A stretch of DNA of 64,000 bases, taken from positions 1 through 64,000 of the forward strand of contig QZKN01000065.1 of assembly GCA_003598175.1 (NCBI GenBank). The letters are read 5' to 3'. Under the pieces are notes generated by a model. That model was not told the DNA's origin. It was given only the letters and a program-made list of their open reading frames with translations, and did not search any database. Every line of letters begins with the position of its first letter. The stretch's first letter is position 1. Both the position numbers and the translations under genes were made by a program. Shown here in pieces: positions 16,912 through 25,758 of the stretch. The DNA comes from Candidatus Omnitrophota bacterium (GTDB lineage Bacteria > Hinthialibacterota > Hinthialibacteria > Hinthialibacterales > Hinthialibacteraceae).

Positions 16912-17535
16912 ATGAAACGAAACGGATTTACCTTAATCGAACTGTTAATCGTGGTTGGCATTATCGGCATCCTTGCCGCCATCGCGGTTCCCAATTATAT
17001 AAATGCCACGTTGAAAACCCGCGTTACGCAGGTCAAACTCGAATTGCGCAATCTCGGCGCGGCGTTGCAGACGTACCGCATCGATCACAACATCTATCCG
17101 CGGCGGAACAGCAATCTCCTTTTTTTTGCTCAATATTTATTGCCGGATCTCACCAGCCCTATCGCGTATTTAAGCCAGGTAAACGTGCGGGATCCGTTTG
17201 GACCGGTCGAAGAGTTTGAAGAGCCGACTTTGGGTGTGGAATCCACTCCCGATCGCTCGTTTATCCCGCTGGAATTGGTCAAGAACTCGTATACCTATAC
17301 TCCCTATATCAATTTTTCATTGATCCAAGGCAATCCGCTTTACCGACGCGAGGGATTTGCGGTCACCAGCGTGGGGCCGGACCGACAGGATTCGTTTATC
17401 GTGGATTACCCGTTTCCGCAAAATATACGATTTCTCGGCGCGTCCGTTTATCATCCCAGCAACGGCGTCATCAGTTCGGGCGACATCGGCTTTTTCGGGG
17501 GGGATTTGGCGGTGCAGGGATTGGTGGGGGGATGA
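16912..17535 (+). CDS. Type II secretion/type IV pseudopilin-like protein
   Basis: A 207-residue prepilin: MKRNGFTLIELLIVVGIIGILAAIAVPNY, with the prepilin peptidase site at G5/F6 and the +5 Glu, then a soluble globular domain. It resembles the large GspG/H-like pseudopilins common in planctomycete-type genomes. The late motif YHPSNGVISSGDIGFFGG parallels YNPTNGVVSNGDI in the other pseudopilin of this window (24198-24824). It follows the anti-sigma gene by two bases and is therefore likely co-expressed with, or controlled by, the sigma factor. Confidence 0.88.
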   Translation: MKRNGFTLIELLIVVGIIGILAAIAVPNYINATLKTRVTQVKLELRNLGAALQTYRIDHNIYPRRNSNLLFFAQYLLPDLTSPIAYLSQVNVRDPFGPVEEFEEPTLGVESTPDRSFIPLELVKNSYTYTPYINFSLIQGNPLYRREGFAVTSVGPDRQDSFIVDYPFPQNIRFLGASVYHPSNGVISSGDIGFFGGDLAVQGLVGG

Positions 17536-17540
17536 AAAAT

Positions 17541-17578
17541 GGGGGAGCAGATTGATGGTTCCACTCCCCTACCCTTTT
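17541..17578 (+). terminator. Possible Rho-independent terminator after the pseudopilin gene
   Basis: GGGGAG (17542-17547) can pair with CTCCCC (17564-17569) and is followed by ACCCTTTT. The loop is 16 bases and the T-run is short, so this is a weak call. Confidence 0.3.
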
Positions 17579-17597
17579 AAACGGTTTACGATTCCTC

Positions 17598-18329
17598 TCA
17601 ATCCAATTCCTTAATTTTAATATTGGTAAACAAAACCACATCGGTGGGATGATGGTTTTGCAGCGCTATGTGGCCCGCTTCCATGAAACTGTGCTCGGTA
17701 TCGACCCAATCCAGCGTAATTTGGCCGTTGATCCAAATGATGATGTGGTTGTCGAGGATCAGAGCCTTTTGATGGATCCATTTGCCTTCGTGCACGTCAA
17801 AAAAGGCTTCCGGTTTCCACTGTTTGGTCACGGGATCAACCAATAGATTACCAGGTGCCTTTCCATAAATGCCGCCGGTGGGATTGCGGATATCGTAGGG
17901 ATCGACTTGCACTTCATATCCTTCCGGAAACCCCCGGCCGTTCTTGATGCCGCGCAGGAAAACACCGGAATTGCCGAAGCGCTGTTTGAGCGGATTCACG
18001 TCGTACGCGCAGACGTCCCACGAAGCGATGAAATTCTTGTATTTTTTCGTGGTAAAAAGGTGCGACGCGCCTTTTTCGCTGATGACGATTCCCGCTTCGA
18101 CGGTCCACTCGCCTTTATCGTTCGCGTAGGTTTCGTCTCGTTCCCACCCGGCCAGATCGACGCCGTTGAACAGCAATTTCCAGCCGTCGGCTTTTTCCTG
18201 ATCGGTGAGCGCATTGAGTTCTCCGGCGGGTCGGTTAGTGGGGAACTGCCGCTCCTGGCCTTGCGAAAGAGTGGCGGACATCGCCAGCGCAAGACTCATT
18301 GTAATGGCGGTTAATACGTTGGGTTTCAT
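17598..18329 (-). CDS. Secreted DUF1080 protein (3-keto-disaccharide hydrolase family)
   Basis: A 243-residue exported protein: signal peptide MKPNVLTAITMSLALAMSATLSQG, then a concanavalin-like DUF1080 domain with the WKLLFNGVDLAGWE entry motif, GNSGVFLRGIKNGRGFPEGYEVQVD and the final HIALQNHHPTDVVLFTNIKIKEL. Characterised members hydrolyse 3-keto-glucosides. The ATG at 18329 is supported by AGGAGG eight bases upstream. It sits with glycosidases and a sulfatase in a polysaccharide-use region, and is convergent with the pseudopilin gene. Confidence 0.88.
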   Translation of the reverse strand: MKPNVLTAITMSLALAMSATLSQGQERQFPTNRPAGELNALTDQEKADGWKLLFNGVDLAGWERDETYANDKGEWTVEAGIVISEKGASHLFTTKKYKNFIASWDVCAYDVNPLKQRFGNSGVFLRGIKNGRGFPEGYEVQVDPYDIRNPTGGIYGKAPGNLLVDPVTKQWKPEAFFDVHEGKWIHQKALILDNHIIIWINGQITLDWVDTEHSFMEAGHIALQNHHPTDVVLFTNIKIKELD

Positions 18330-18582
18330 CAACTAATCCTCCTAAAAAATAACGAGATGCAACCATCCTGATGGTTAGAGATCGGGGATTTCATCCTTTT
18401 CCCCTTCCCCATTTAAGCCCGGTTTGATTCCTTCTGTCCAGCCTTGTTCATTGAATCAGAATCATATTTTAATTTTATAATATTTAGGCAACCATACCAT
18501 CATCCTTTTATTCTCGTTACGCGCAATAAAGGCCGTAATGATACATCAGTACTCTTTGTTGACGGCAAGATATAATCAACCG

Positions 18583-21500
18583 TTATTCCCGCAAATACCG
18601 CCCCAGAAATTCCCCGATCTCCTGTCGATGGCGATAATACGCTTCCGGATCCGTGCTGAATGCGGTTCGAGATGTGATGATGGACTCGGGAATCGCCAGC
18701 AATTCCTCCGCGCGTTTCAGTTGCGAACGTTTCAGTTCGCCGCTCTCCACCAATTTTTTCAACAACTGAAAATATTCATAGTCCTCCATCCCTTCCCGCA
18801 GCATTTCCCAGCGGAACGAATCGACCGGGCCGCAGAGGCGCTTTTCGCCGTCCGCCCACGCGCGCGGCGGGTAGATAAAACGACCGTCCCCGTTTCCCCA
18901 GAAACCTTTAAAGCCCACCGGCCGTCCATAACCGGTTACGTAACTCATCGGATCCCACCACGGATCCTGGGTATCGGGCCTGGGATAAGCCAAATCGCTG
19001 GTCCAATAATTACTCTGCCACACGAGGCAGCCCTGATAGCCATACCAATGCGTCATCCAAATCCACGCGCGCATTTCCACCGCGTGATGGTCGATGAACA
19101 GGCCGGGATAGGGTTGTTTCGGGCCGGTGCAGACGTACCACCAGATTTCTTCTCCCTTTTCCTGCCGTGGTTGGCATAGTTCGGGATCGGCCTGATCGAG
19201 AATGGGACACCATATGTCCACGGATCCGAACAATTCCTCTTCCGGCTGTTCCGTAAGAAACCGCTTCAAACCGGGGGCGTTGCGGTGGATCAAATCCATC
19301 CCTTCCCGCACGAATTCGTAATCTTTCGGATCCGGTTCGTCGAACCAATACACGAACGCCTTATCCAGCCAGCCCTTCTCGCGCAAGTGCCCTTCGATTG
19401 TCGAGGCGTATTCGTGAAAAAGTTGCTCGTGTTCGTCCGATCCCTGTTCAAAATCGCCGATTCTCCCTTTTTGGCGGCTATGAAACGTACCGCCGCCCAT
19501 GCCGATCAGCGGCAAACTCAGGCTGGTAAACCCGAATTCGTCGAAATAGCGGTTTCCCGCGCGATCAAAATTCTCGAAATTGAACTCAAAATGCTGCTTA
19601 CCATCCTCGCCTGTTTTCAATTCGCTTTGGATCGGATGCAGCATGGTGGGATTGTAGGGAGAAATGCGATGATCGCGGAAATTCTGCAAATAGGCGTCAA
19701 TGACCTGTTCATATTCCTCATCCGTCTGCAAATGATGATACCTGCGCACGACGCCGGGACTGAATCCGAACGCGGAACGCAACGACGGCTTTTCCGGAAT
19801 GGCAAAATCGAATACTTCGACGGACAACGGCGCAACGCAACTCCACTGATCTGCGCGCAGCTGCAGGATGCCTTTATAAATCCCCGCAGCAGCGTCACGC
19901 GGGACTCGCACGGTAATCCAGAACGGATAATTGCGCTCGGCGTCAAGGTCAATCGGCGTTTCCAGCGGCGGAAGCGGATCGGGCCAGAAACCAAGGCAGC
20001 CGATGCCGTCGGATGGATTGTTGATTTCGACATATTCAACCTGTTTGACGCTGATGTTCTCTGTTCCGATTCGCGATTGCCCCGGCCCCTGCAGAGCCTC
20101 CACATCCACCCACACGTTGGTGAGCGCTTGTTCCGGACGAATGATCACCTGCGCCGGCTCGAATTCGCCTTTGGCGGCGGAAATGTGCACAGTTCCCTTC
20201 CCCCGTCCGGGCGCGGGACGACTTTGCGACACTTTATACATCGCCGGGCACCACCACACGCTCGCTTCGCCATCCTTTTTTACCAATTCACCATAATTGT
20301 CTGCAAAAAGATAGGAAATATTATAAAAGACGTGTCCTTCATACACAATTGCGCCGCTGTGCGCATTGGCGCGAATGCGAAACAGTTTGTCGCCGATTGA
20401 GTCCACGAGGAACGGAATTTGAACCGTTTTCTGTTCTCCCGGCGCGAGAGTGACGCGCCGCGTTTCCGGTGTTTTCGTATAAACACCATCGATCTCGACG
20501 TGGAAGGATAATTGCCGTTCCTGGTTGGATCGATTTTCAGCCGCCAATTGCGCATACGCCGTGATTCCCGGTTTCGGCTCCCCCAAACCCAACACCTGCA
20601 CGGAGAAACGCGGATCGGTTTTCACAATGCGGACGTATTGCGTATCGCCTTGCAGCGATGGCAGCGGCGTTTGCATTTCCGCCGTGAATTCGTATTGATT
20701 GATTTGGAAACCGCAGCGACCGTCGGCGTCGCTGTTCCCTTCCAATTTCACTTCGATCGCTTGCGCCGGCAGGTCCGCTTCCACCGGATGATATGTTCTC
20801 GTTGCAATGCCGTCGATGCTCCCGATTTCCTTCCACTCGCCGCCATCGGCGCGCATGGACACACGGCAAGAGCCGTTTTGATGATGATTGACGCTGATGG
20901 AAATCGTCGCGGAGAGGAATCGGTTACCGGCAAACTCATGACGATAGACGACGTATGAGTCAGGCGAAAACACCCAGCGGCTGGAATTGAATTCTGCCGT
21001 CGCCGTTTGCAGGAAACGGCTGGAATTCGATCCCTCCGCCGCAAACATGTGCCGCGCAGAATATGCTGTTCCTTCCGTACGCTCTCCCAATCCGATTGTT
21101 ATACCGCCTCGAGAAGAATAAATCGGTTGCACCTCCGTCAAACTGGCATCGTCAAAGTACAACACGCCGTTTACGCGCCAATGCCCCAATCGAAAACGCG
21201 CTTCCGTTTGACCGTCCGGCGCGCGAAAAATATGGCCATATCGCTGCCAGGATTCCGCTAACCAGATATCGCGGTTGCAAAAAGTCGGCCCGCTGACCGC
21301 CGAACCTCCGCGAGCGCCGCTCTCCGCTTTTCCCCAAAACGAAAATTCATAATAACGTCCAGGCTCGACTGGAACGGGATCGGATACCCATGCGGTATCG
21401 TCTTCTCCGTTCCCGCGAACCGCAACGCAATATTTTGAATCCCGCCCGGGTTGGTGAAGCGCGCCACGTTCATCCGGCACACTCCATCCAACCGGAACGA

Positions 21501-21615
21501 TCGATCCTTCGGTTTTCACAACCTGTTCGAACTCCCCGTTCCGCAACTCATTCGCCTCCGAACCATTCATGGTCGTAATGATTATCAGGATGGTCAAAAG
21601 AATCCGAATCATCAT
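18583..21615 (-). CDS. Secreted GH123-like glycosidase (DUF4091)
   Basis: 1,010 residues. It has a signal peptide (MMIRILLTILIIITTMNGSEA), a carbohydrate-binding-like beta region with NELRNGEFEQ...YFDDASLTEVQP, then a catalytic TIM-barrel-like half. The WFDEPDPKDYEFV motif supplies the adjacent Asp-Glu pair typical of GH123, an N-acetylgalactosaminidase family using substrate-assisted catalysis. Downstream are LVWQSNYWTSDLAYP and GDGRFIYPPR, followed by a helical C-terminus with MLREGMEDYEYFQLL. GAGGAGATAAC precedes the ATG. The sugar specificity is unproven. Confidence 0.85.
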   Translation of the reverse strand: MMIRILLTILIIITTMNGSEANELRNGEFEQVVKTEGSIVPVGWSVPDERGALHQPGRDSKYCVAVRGNGEDDTAWVSDPVPVEPGRYYEFSFWGKAESGARGGSAVSGPTFCNRDIWLAESWQRYGHIFRAPDGQTEARFRLGHWRVNGVLYFDDASLTEVQPIYSSRGGITIGLGERTEGTAYSARHMFAAEGSNSSRFLQTATAEFNSSRWVFSPDSYVVYRHEFAGNRFLSATISISVNHHQNGSCRVSMRADGGEWKEIGSIDGIATRTYHPVEADLPAQAIEVKLEGNSDADGRCGFQINQYEFTAEMQTPLPSLQGDTQYVRIVKTDPRFSVQVLGLGEPKPGITAYAQLAAENRSNQERQLSFHVEIDGVYTKTPETRRVTLAPGEQKTVQIPFLVDSIGDKLFRIRANAHSGAIVYEGHVFYNISYLFADNYGELVKKDGEASVWWCPAMYKVSQSRPAPGRGKGTVHISAAKGEFEPAQVIIRPEQALTNVWVDVEALQGPGQSRIGTENISVKQVEYVEINNPSDGIGCLGFWPDPLPPLETPIDLDAERNYPFWITVRVPRDAAAGIYKGILQLRADQWSCVAPLSVEVFDFAIPEKPSLRSAFGFSPGVVRRYHHLQTDEEYEQVIDAYLQNFRDHRISPYNPTMLHPIQSELKTGEDGKQHFEFNFENFDRAGNRYFDEFGFTSLSLPLIGMGGGTFHSRQKGRIGDFEQGSDEHEQLFHEYASTIEGHLREKGWLDKAFVYWFDEPDPKDYEFVREGMDLIHRNAPGLKRFLTEQPEEELFGSVDIWCPILDQADPELCQPRQEKGEEIWWYVCTGPKQPYPGLFIDHHAVEMRAWIWMTHWYGYQGCLVWQSNYWTSDLAYPRPDTQDPWWDPMSYVTGYGRPVGFKGFWGNGDGRFIYPPRAWADGEKRLCGPVDSFRWEMLREGMEDYEYFQLLKKLVESGELKRSQLKRAEELLAIPESIITSRTAFSTDPEAYYRHRQEIGEFLGRYLRE

Positions 21616-21678
21616 GTTATCTCCTCAAAATGAATTTATTTATCTATACACTATATTGTCGGATGGTGACAAGGGCGA

Positions 21679-21775
21679 CGTAGGGACAAATGTACACGGC
21701 ATCCGTTCTCAGTAAACATATCACGGCAATCGTAGGGACAAATAATTATTTGCCCCTACGATTGCCCCTACAAAT
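21679..21775. repeat. Dispersed GTAGGGGCAAAT-type palindromic repeat
   Basis: An inverted repeat at 21729-21762: ATCGTAGGGACAAATAA pairs with TTATTTGCCCCTACGAT with one mismatch. A further CGTAGGGACAAAT copy stands at 21679, and ATTGCCCCTACAAAT follows. The cluster fills most of the gap between the divergent GH123-like and sulfatase genes. Confidence 0.7.
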
Positions 21776-21837
21776 CTTCATTGTTACCTCTTTTTTATTT
21801 AACATGAACCAATAAAACAATTCTGGAGAAAATCGAA

Positions 21838-23361
21838 ATGACCTTACATCTGTCACGACGCCGCTTTCTCGCTTCCACCATTGCCGGAGGCGCAGCCTCT
21901 CTTGCCAATCCGAATGCCCTTTTCGCCAGAGAAAAGAAAACCAACGTTCTCTTCATTGCCGTCGACGATTTGCGGCCGCAGCTGGGTTGTTATGGCTTTT
22001 CTCAAATGCGCACACCCCACATCGACGCGCTGGCAGCGCGCGGAACCGTCTTTACGCGCGCCTATTGCCAACAGGCGGTGTGCAGCCCTTCGCGCACCTC
22101 GCTCCTGACCGGCCTACGGCCGGATTCGACCCGGGTATACGATCTGCAAACACATTTTCGCCTGAATATTCCCGACATCGTAACGCTTCCGCAATATTTC
22201 AAGCAGAATGGATATCACACACAATCGTTCGGTAAAATCTATCACGGCGGGTTGAACGATCCGGATTCGTGGAGCGTGAAATCCTGGCATCCCAACGTCC
22301 CCGGCTATGGCAAACCGGAAACGCTGAAGGCATTGGACGAAGAAAGAAAACGATTGCGCGAGAAAAACAAATCCACCGCAACGGAAGTGCTGCAACGAGA
22401 TTCACGAACCGGGCAGGCGTTGAAAGTGACGACGCCGAAATATCGGGTGCGCGGGCCGTCGTGGGAAGATCCCGACGTGCCCGATAACGCCTTGCCGGAC
22501 GGCCAGACGGCGGATGAGGCCATCAAAACGCTGCGAAAAATCAAGGACAAACCATTCTTTCTCGCAGTGGGATTTCTCAAGCCGCATTTGCCGTTCGTCG
22601 CGCCGAAATCATATTTTGACCTCTATCCGCCCGATACGATTCCACTGCCGCTCAATCCCTTTCCACCGCAGGAAGTTCCTCCCATTGCCCTGCACAATTG
22701 GGGTGAATTGAGAAACTATAATGACATTCCCGAAAAAGGCCCTCTCACCAATAAGCAGAAAATGGATTTGATCCGCGCGTATTACGCCGCCGTCAGCTAC
22801 ACCGACGCGCAAATCGGACGAATCGTGGACGAACTCGAACGGTTGGGATTGCGCGATAACACCGTCATCGTGTTGTGGGGCGATCACGGCTGGCAACTGG
22901 GCGAGCACGATTTGTGGTGCAAGCATACCAATTTCGAAATCGCAACCCACTCGCCGCTCATCTTCAGCGCGCCTGGACAGAAAAACGCCGGCGCGCAAAC
23001 GGATTCTCTCGCCGAATTCGTCGATATCTATCCCACCCTTTGCGAACTCTGTGATTTGCCGTTGCCGGAACATTTGCAAGGGACCAGTTTAAAGCCGGTG
23101 ATGGAGGATCCCCTGCGGGAAGTCAAAAAGGCTGCATTCAGCCAATATCCGCGTGGGAAAATCATGGGCTATTCCATCCGCACCGATCGCTATCGGTATA
23201 CGGAGTGGCAAAATCAGGATGGATTTGCGATTACGAAGGAATTGTACGATCATCGGGTAGATCCGAATGAGAATGTGAATATGGCGTTTCGGGCGGAAAA
23301 GCAGAAATCTGTTAACGAACTTCATGGAATGCTTAAGGCGGGATGGAAAGGTTCTATGTAA
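21838..23361 (+). CDS. Tat-exported sulfatase (iduronate-2-sulfatase-like)
   Basis: A 507-residue type I sulfatase. A twin-arginine signal (SRRRFLASTIAGGAASLA) is followed by NVLFIAVDDLRPQLGCYG with metal ligands. The modification motif CSPSRTSLLTG has the cysteine converted to formylglycine. Also present are GKIYHGG, FFLAVGFLKPHLPFVAPK, and WGDHGWQLGEHDLWCKHTNFE supplying further metal ligands. It should desulfate glycans in the periplasm. No formylglycine-generating enzyme is adjacent, so maturation must come from elsewhere. GGAGAAAATCGAA precedes the ATG. Confidence 0.93.
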   Translation: MTLHLSRRRFLASTIAGGAASLANPNALFAREKKTNVLFIAVDDLRPQLGCYGFSQMRTPHIDALAARGTVFTRAYCQQAVCSPSRTSLLTGLRPDSTRVYDLQTHFRLNIPDIVTLPQYFKQNGYHTQSFGKIYHGGLNDPDSWSVKSWHPNVPGYGKPETLKALDEERKRLREKNKSTATEVLQRDSRTGQALKVTTPKYRVRGPSWEDPDVPDNALPDGQTADEAIKTLRKIKDKPFFLAVGFLKPHLPFVAPKSYFDLYPPDTIPLPLNPFPPQEVPPIALHNWGELRNYNDIPEKGPLTNKQKMDLIRAYYAAVSYTDAQIGRIVDELERLGLRDNTVIVLWGDHGWQLGEHDLWCKHTNFEIATHSPLIFSAPGQKNAGAQTDSLAEFVDIYPTLCELCDLPLPEHLQGTSLKPVMEDPLREVKKAAFSQYPRGKIMGYSIRTDRYRYTEWQNQDGFAITKELYDHRVDPNENVNMAFRAEKQKSVNELHGMLKAGWKGSM

Positions 23362-23553
23362 ACAAGGCGTCGCTTTTTGTGTCTTTGCGGGGTGCGTTTG
23401 AATCACGGATTATGCGGATTTGAGGGGTTGTACGGATTTTTTTTATTTCACGAAAGGCGTCATTTTTCACTGGGTGAGCAAGAGTCCCCGCCGGCGGGTT
23501 TAGTTTTTTTCCATACCCTATACCCTATATCCCATACCCTATTTTGAACCGAG

Positions 23554-24192
23554 ATGACCATGTTTTTGATCTTTTTTGTTGTATGTTTACTTTCTGCAGG
23601 CATATCAGCGACTGAAACCGATGATGGATGGATTTCCCTGTTCAACGGCAGGACTCCGGACGGCTGGGAAGCGGTCGAGAATCCCGCTTCCGTCTCCGTG
23701 CGGGACGGAATGATCACCGGCGACGGTCCGCGCGCCCATCTGTTTTATGTCGGACCGGCGCACGATCATGATTTTAAGAATTTCATCTTTCGCGCCGACG
23801 TGAAAACGGCGACCGGAACAAACTCCGGCATCTTCTTTCACACCGAATTGGAAAACAGCCCTTCCCCGCGCAAAGGCTACGAAGTGCAAATCAACAACAC
23901 CATGCCGCGAGAAAAAGTCAAAACCGGCAGCCTTTATCGCGTGAAGGAATTGTATGAAACGGAGGTTAAGGATGGCGTGTGGTTCACGATGGAAATCACC
24001 GTAATCGATAAGCGGATCGTCGTGAAGGTGGATGGAAACACAGTGATGGATTTCACCGAACCGCCCGATCATACGCCCCCGCGCAGCCATCCGCAACGTT
24101 ACCTTTCCAGCGGTACCTTCGCGCTGCAATTCCACGATCCGAAAAGCAAGGTGTTTTTTAAGAATATTGTGGTCAAACCGCTTCCGGATTGA
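23554..24192 (+). CDS. Secreted DUF1080 protein
   Basis: 212 residues: a short signal peptide (MTMFLIFFVVCLLSAGISA) and one DUF1080 domain beginning DGWISLFNGRTPDGWEAVE, with GTNSGIFFHTELENSPSPRKGYEVQINN and FALQFHDPKSKVFFKNIVVKPL. It follows the sulfatase by about 190 bp on the same strand and probably belongs to the same catabolic set. A second in-frame ATG at 23560 is an alternative start. It is convergent with the next gene, with only five bases between stops. Confidence 0.88.
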   Translation: MTMFLIFFVVCLLSAGISATETDDGWISLFNGRTPDGWEAVENPASVSVRDGMITGDGPRAHLFYVGPAHDHDFKNFIFRADVKTATGTNSGIFFHTELENSPSPRKGYEVQINNTMPREKVKTGSLYRVKELYETEVKDGVWFTMEITVIDKRIVVKVDGNTVMDFTEPPDHTPPRSHPQRYLSSGTFALQFHDPKSKVFFKNIVVKPLPD

Positions 24193-24197
24193 TTTTT

Positions 24198-24824
24198 TCA
24201 GAAATACGTGTTATACAATCCGATCTCATCCCAGAAGCGTGAGCCGCGCAAGGGCATGGCTTTCCAAATATCCCCATTCGAAACCACGCCATTCGTGGGA
24301 TTGTACGGTTTGGCGTTGCGACCGTCGAGCCAGTCGCCGTGATCCCCATCCGGCCCGGCGGCGAACATCAGCCAATGGGTTCCCAATTCCGAATTGGCGC
24401 AGTCGCGATCTTCGTAGCCGTAAAACAGGCCTTTCATGAAGGGATCGTTAGGAATCGAAGTGATGTAACTGACCGGCGTCGTCATCAGCCCCCAAATCCG
24501 TCCGTTGAAATGGTTATCGCCCAAGCCGCCGCAATTGACGCCGGCCTGCGCGCAGGTCTTCCCGAAAAAACTGAAACCGCCCGGCAACGCGCATTTTTCC
24601 GGCGGACCGTGGCTGGTGTCGTTTCCGTCAATCAGCCACAAGCCCGTGTCCAAATGCCGAATCCCCGCCTGGTCGTAGAGCATTTTGATGTCGGCAAAGG
24701 TTCTGGCTGCTTTCGCCCGCACTTGCGCGTTCAAAAAATTCGGAACGGCGATCGCGGCAAGAATTCCGATGATTGCAACGACAATGAGCAGTTCGATCAA
24801 GGTAAACGCCATCATTTTTTTCAT
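24198..24824 (-). CDS. Pseudopilin-like protein
   Basis: 208 residues: MKKMMAFTLIELLIVVAIIGILAAIAVPNFLNAQVRAK, a canonical prepilin leader and helix, followed by a globular part with several cysteines (ALPGGFSFFGKTCAQAGVNCGGLG, RDCANSE) and the late YNPTNGVVSNGDIWKAMPLRG. The start at 24824 is chosen because the leader peptide must be short and positive; the longer frame adds 24 unrelated residues. It is a second member of the pseudopilin family at 16912-17535, likely carried on the same secretion or pilus machinery encoded elsewhere. Confidence 0.88.
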   Translation of the reverse strand: MKKMMAFTLIELLIVVAIIGILAAIAVPNFLNAQVRAKAARTFADIKMLYDQAGIRHLDTGLWLIDGNDTSHGPPEKCALPGGFSFFGKTCAQAGVNCGGLGDNHFNGRIWGLMTTPVSYITSIPNDPFMKGLFYGYEDRDCANSELGTHWLMFAAGPDGDHGDWLDGRNAKPYNPTNGVVSNGDIWKAMPLRGSRFWDEIGLYNTYF

Positions 24825-25018
24825 ATTTCTACCCCATGTTCTCCTATTGTGCATTTTTTCTACCGCGGCTCCGATCATTTCTGATCGACAAGTCATTCTA
24901 TCGATATTTTAACCAAAAATCGATGGTTACCACAAGCGATTGAAGACCTCCTAATCCCTTGACCGAATCCTTCCACCTACCGTAGGATGATCCTGATCGA
25001 TAGGAGGAAATAACAACA

Positions 25019-25753
25019 ATGACAAAACAACCGATTCCAAACACGCTGGCCATCATCCCCGCGCGCGGAGGATCAAAAGGGCTGCCGCGAAAGAATGTAA
25101 AACCGCTGGGTGGAATTCCGTTAATCGCTCATACCATTCAGGCGGCGCTGAAAAGCCGCCTCGAGCGGGTGATCGTCAGCACGGACGATGATGAAATTGC
25201 CGAAATTGCACGGGACTGGGGTGCGGAAGTTCCGTTCAAACGCCCTCCCGAATTTTCCTCCGATCAATCCACCTCCCTTTCCGTGCTTCTTCACGCCTTG
25301 CAATGGATGGAAGAGTCCGCGAACTATCAAGTGAACCACGTTATTTTTTTGCAACCCACTTCCCCCTTTCGCAATGCGCAGCATATCGATGCGGCGCTGC
25401 AAAAACATTTATATTCGGATAAAAACTCGTTGATCGGCGTGACCGACGTACAGGAGTTTCATCCCTATTTTATGTTCAAACTGGACAGCACCGATTCGTT
25501 GGCGCCGCTCTTTCAATTTGAAAAACGTCCCCTGCGCCGCCAGGATCTGCCTGCCTTTTATCGCATCAACGGCGCGATTTACATCTCCAAACGCTCGTAT
25601 TACACCAATCTACCGGAAAAAGCGGCGATTTTCGATTGGGATTCTCTAGCAGCCTATGTCATGGATGCGCCCAGTTCCATTGACATCAACGATTATCTTG
25701 ATTTTCAGCGGGCGGAATTGATGCTGCGGGAGAAAGGGGAGGAAATAGGTTAG
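25019..25753 (+). CDS. neuA: Acylneuraminate (nonulosonate) cytidylyltransferase
   Basis: Activates a nonulosonic acid as its CMP-sugar. The 244-residue protein has the N-terminal LAIIPARGGSKGLPRKNVKPLGGIPLI nucleotide-binding loop, VIVSTDDDEIAEIA, FLQPTSPFRNAQHID and AFYRINGAIYISKR, matching the NeuA/LegF family. AGGAGGAAATAACAACA precedes the ATG. The hydrolysing epimerase gene follows by five bases. Whether the product is sialic, legionaminic or another acid cannot be told. Confidence 0.9.
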   Translation: MTKQPIPNTLAIIPARGGSKGLPRKNVKPLGGIPLIAHTIQAALKSRLERVIVSTDDDEIAEIARDWGAEVPFKRPPEFSSDQSTSLSVLLHALQWMEESANYQVNHVIFLQPTSPFRNAQHIDAALQKHLYSDKNSLIGVTDVQEFHPYFMFKLDSTDSLAPLFQFEKRPLRRQDLPAFYRINGAIYISKRSYYTNLPEKAAIFDWDSLAAYVMDAPSSIDINDYLDFQRAELMLREKGEEIG

Positions 25754-25758
25754 CAATT

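Noticed and set aside
19285-20400. A 371-codon plus-strand frame
   Set aside because: It lies wholly within the GH123-like gene in an opposite frame; the minus-strand protein has clear catalytic motifs and a ribosome site.
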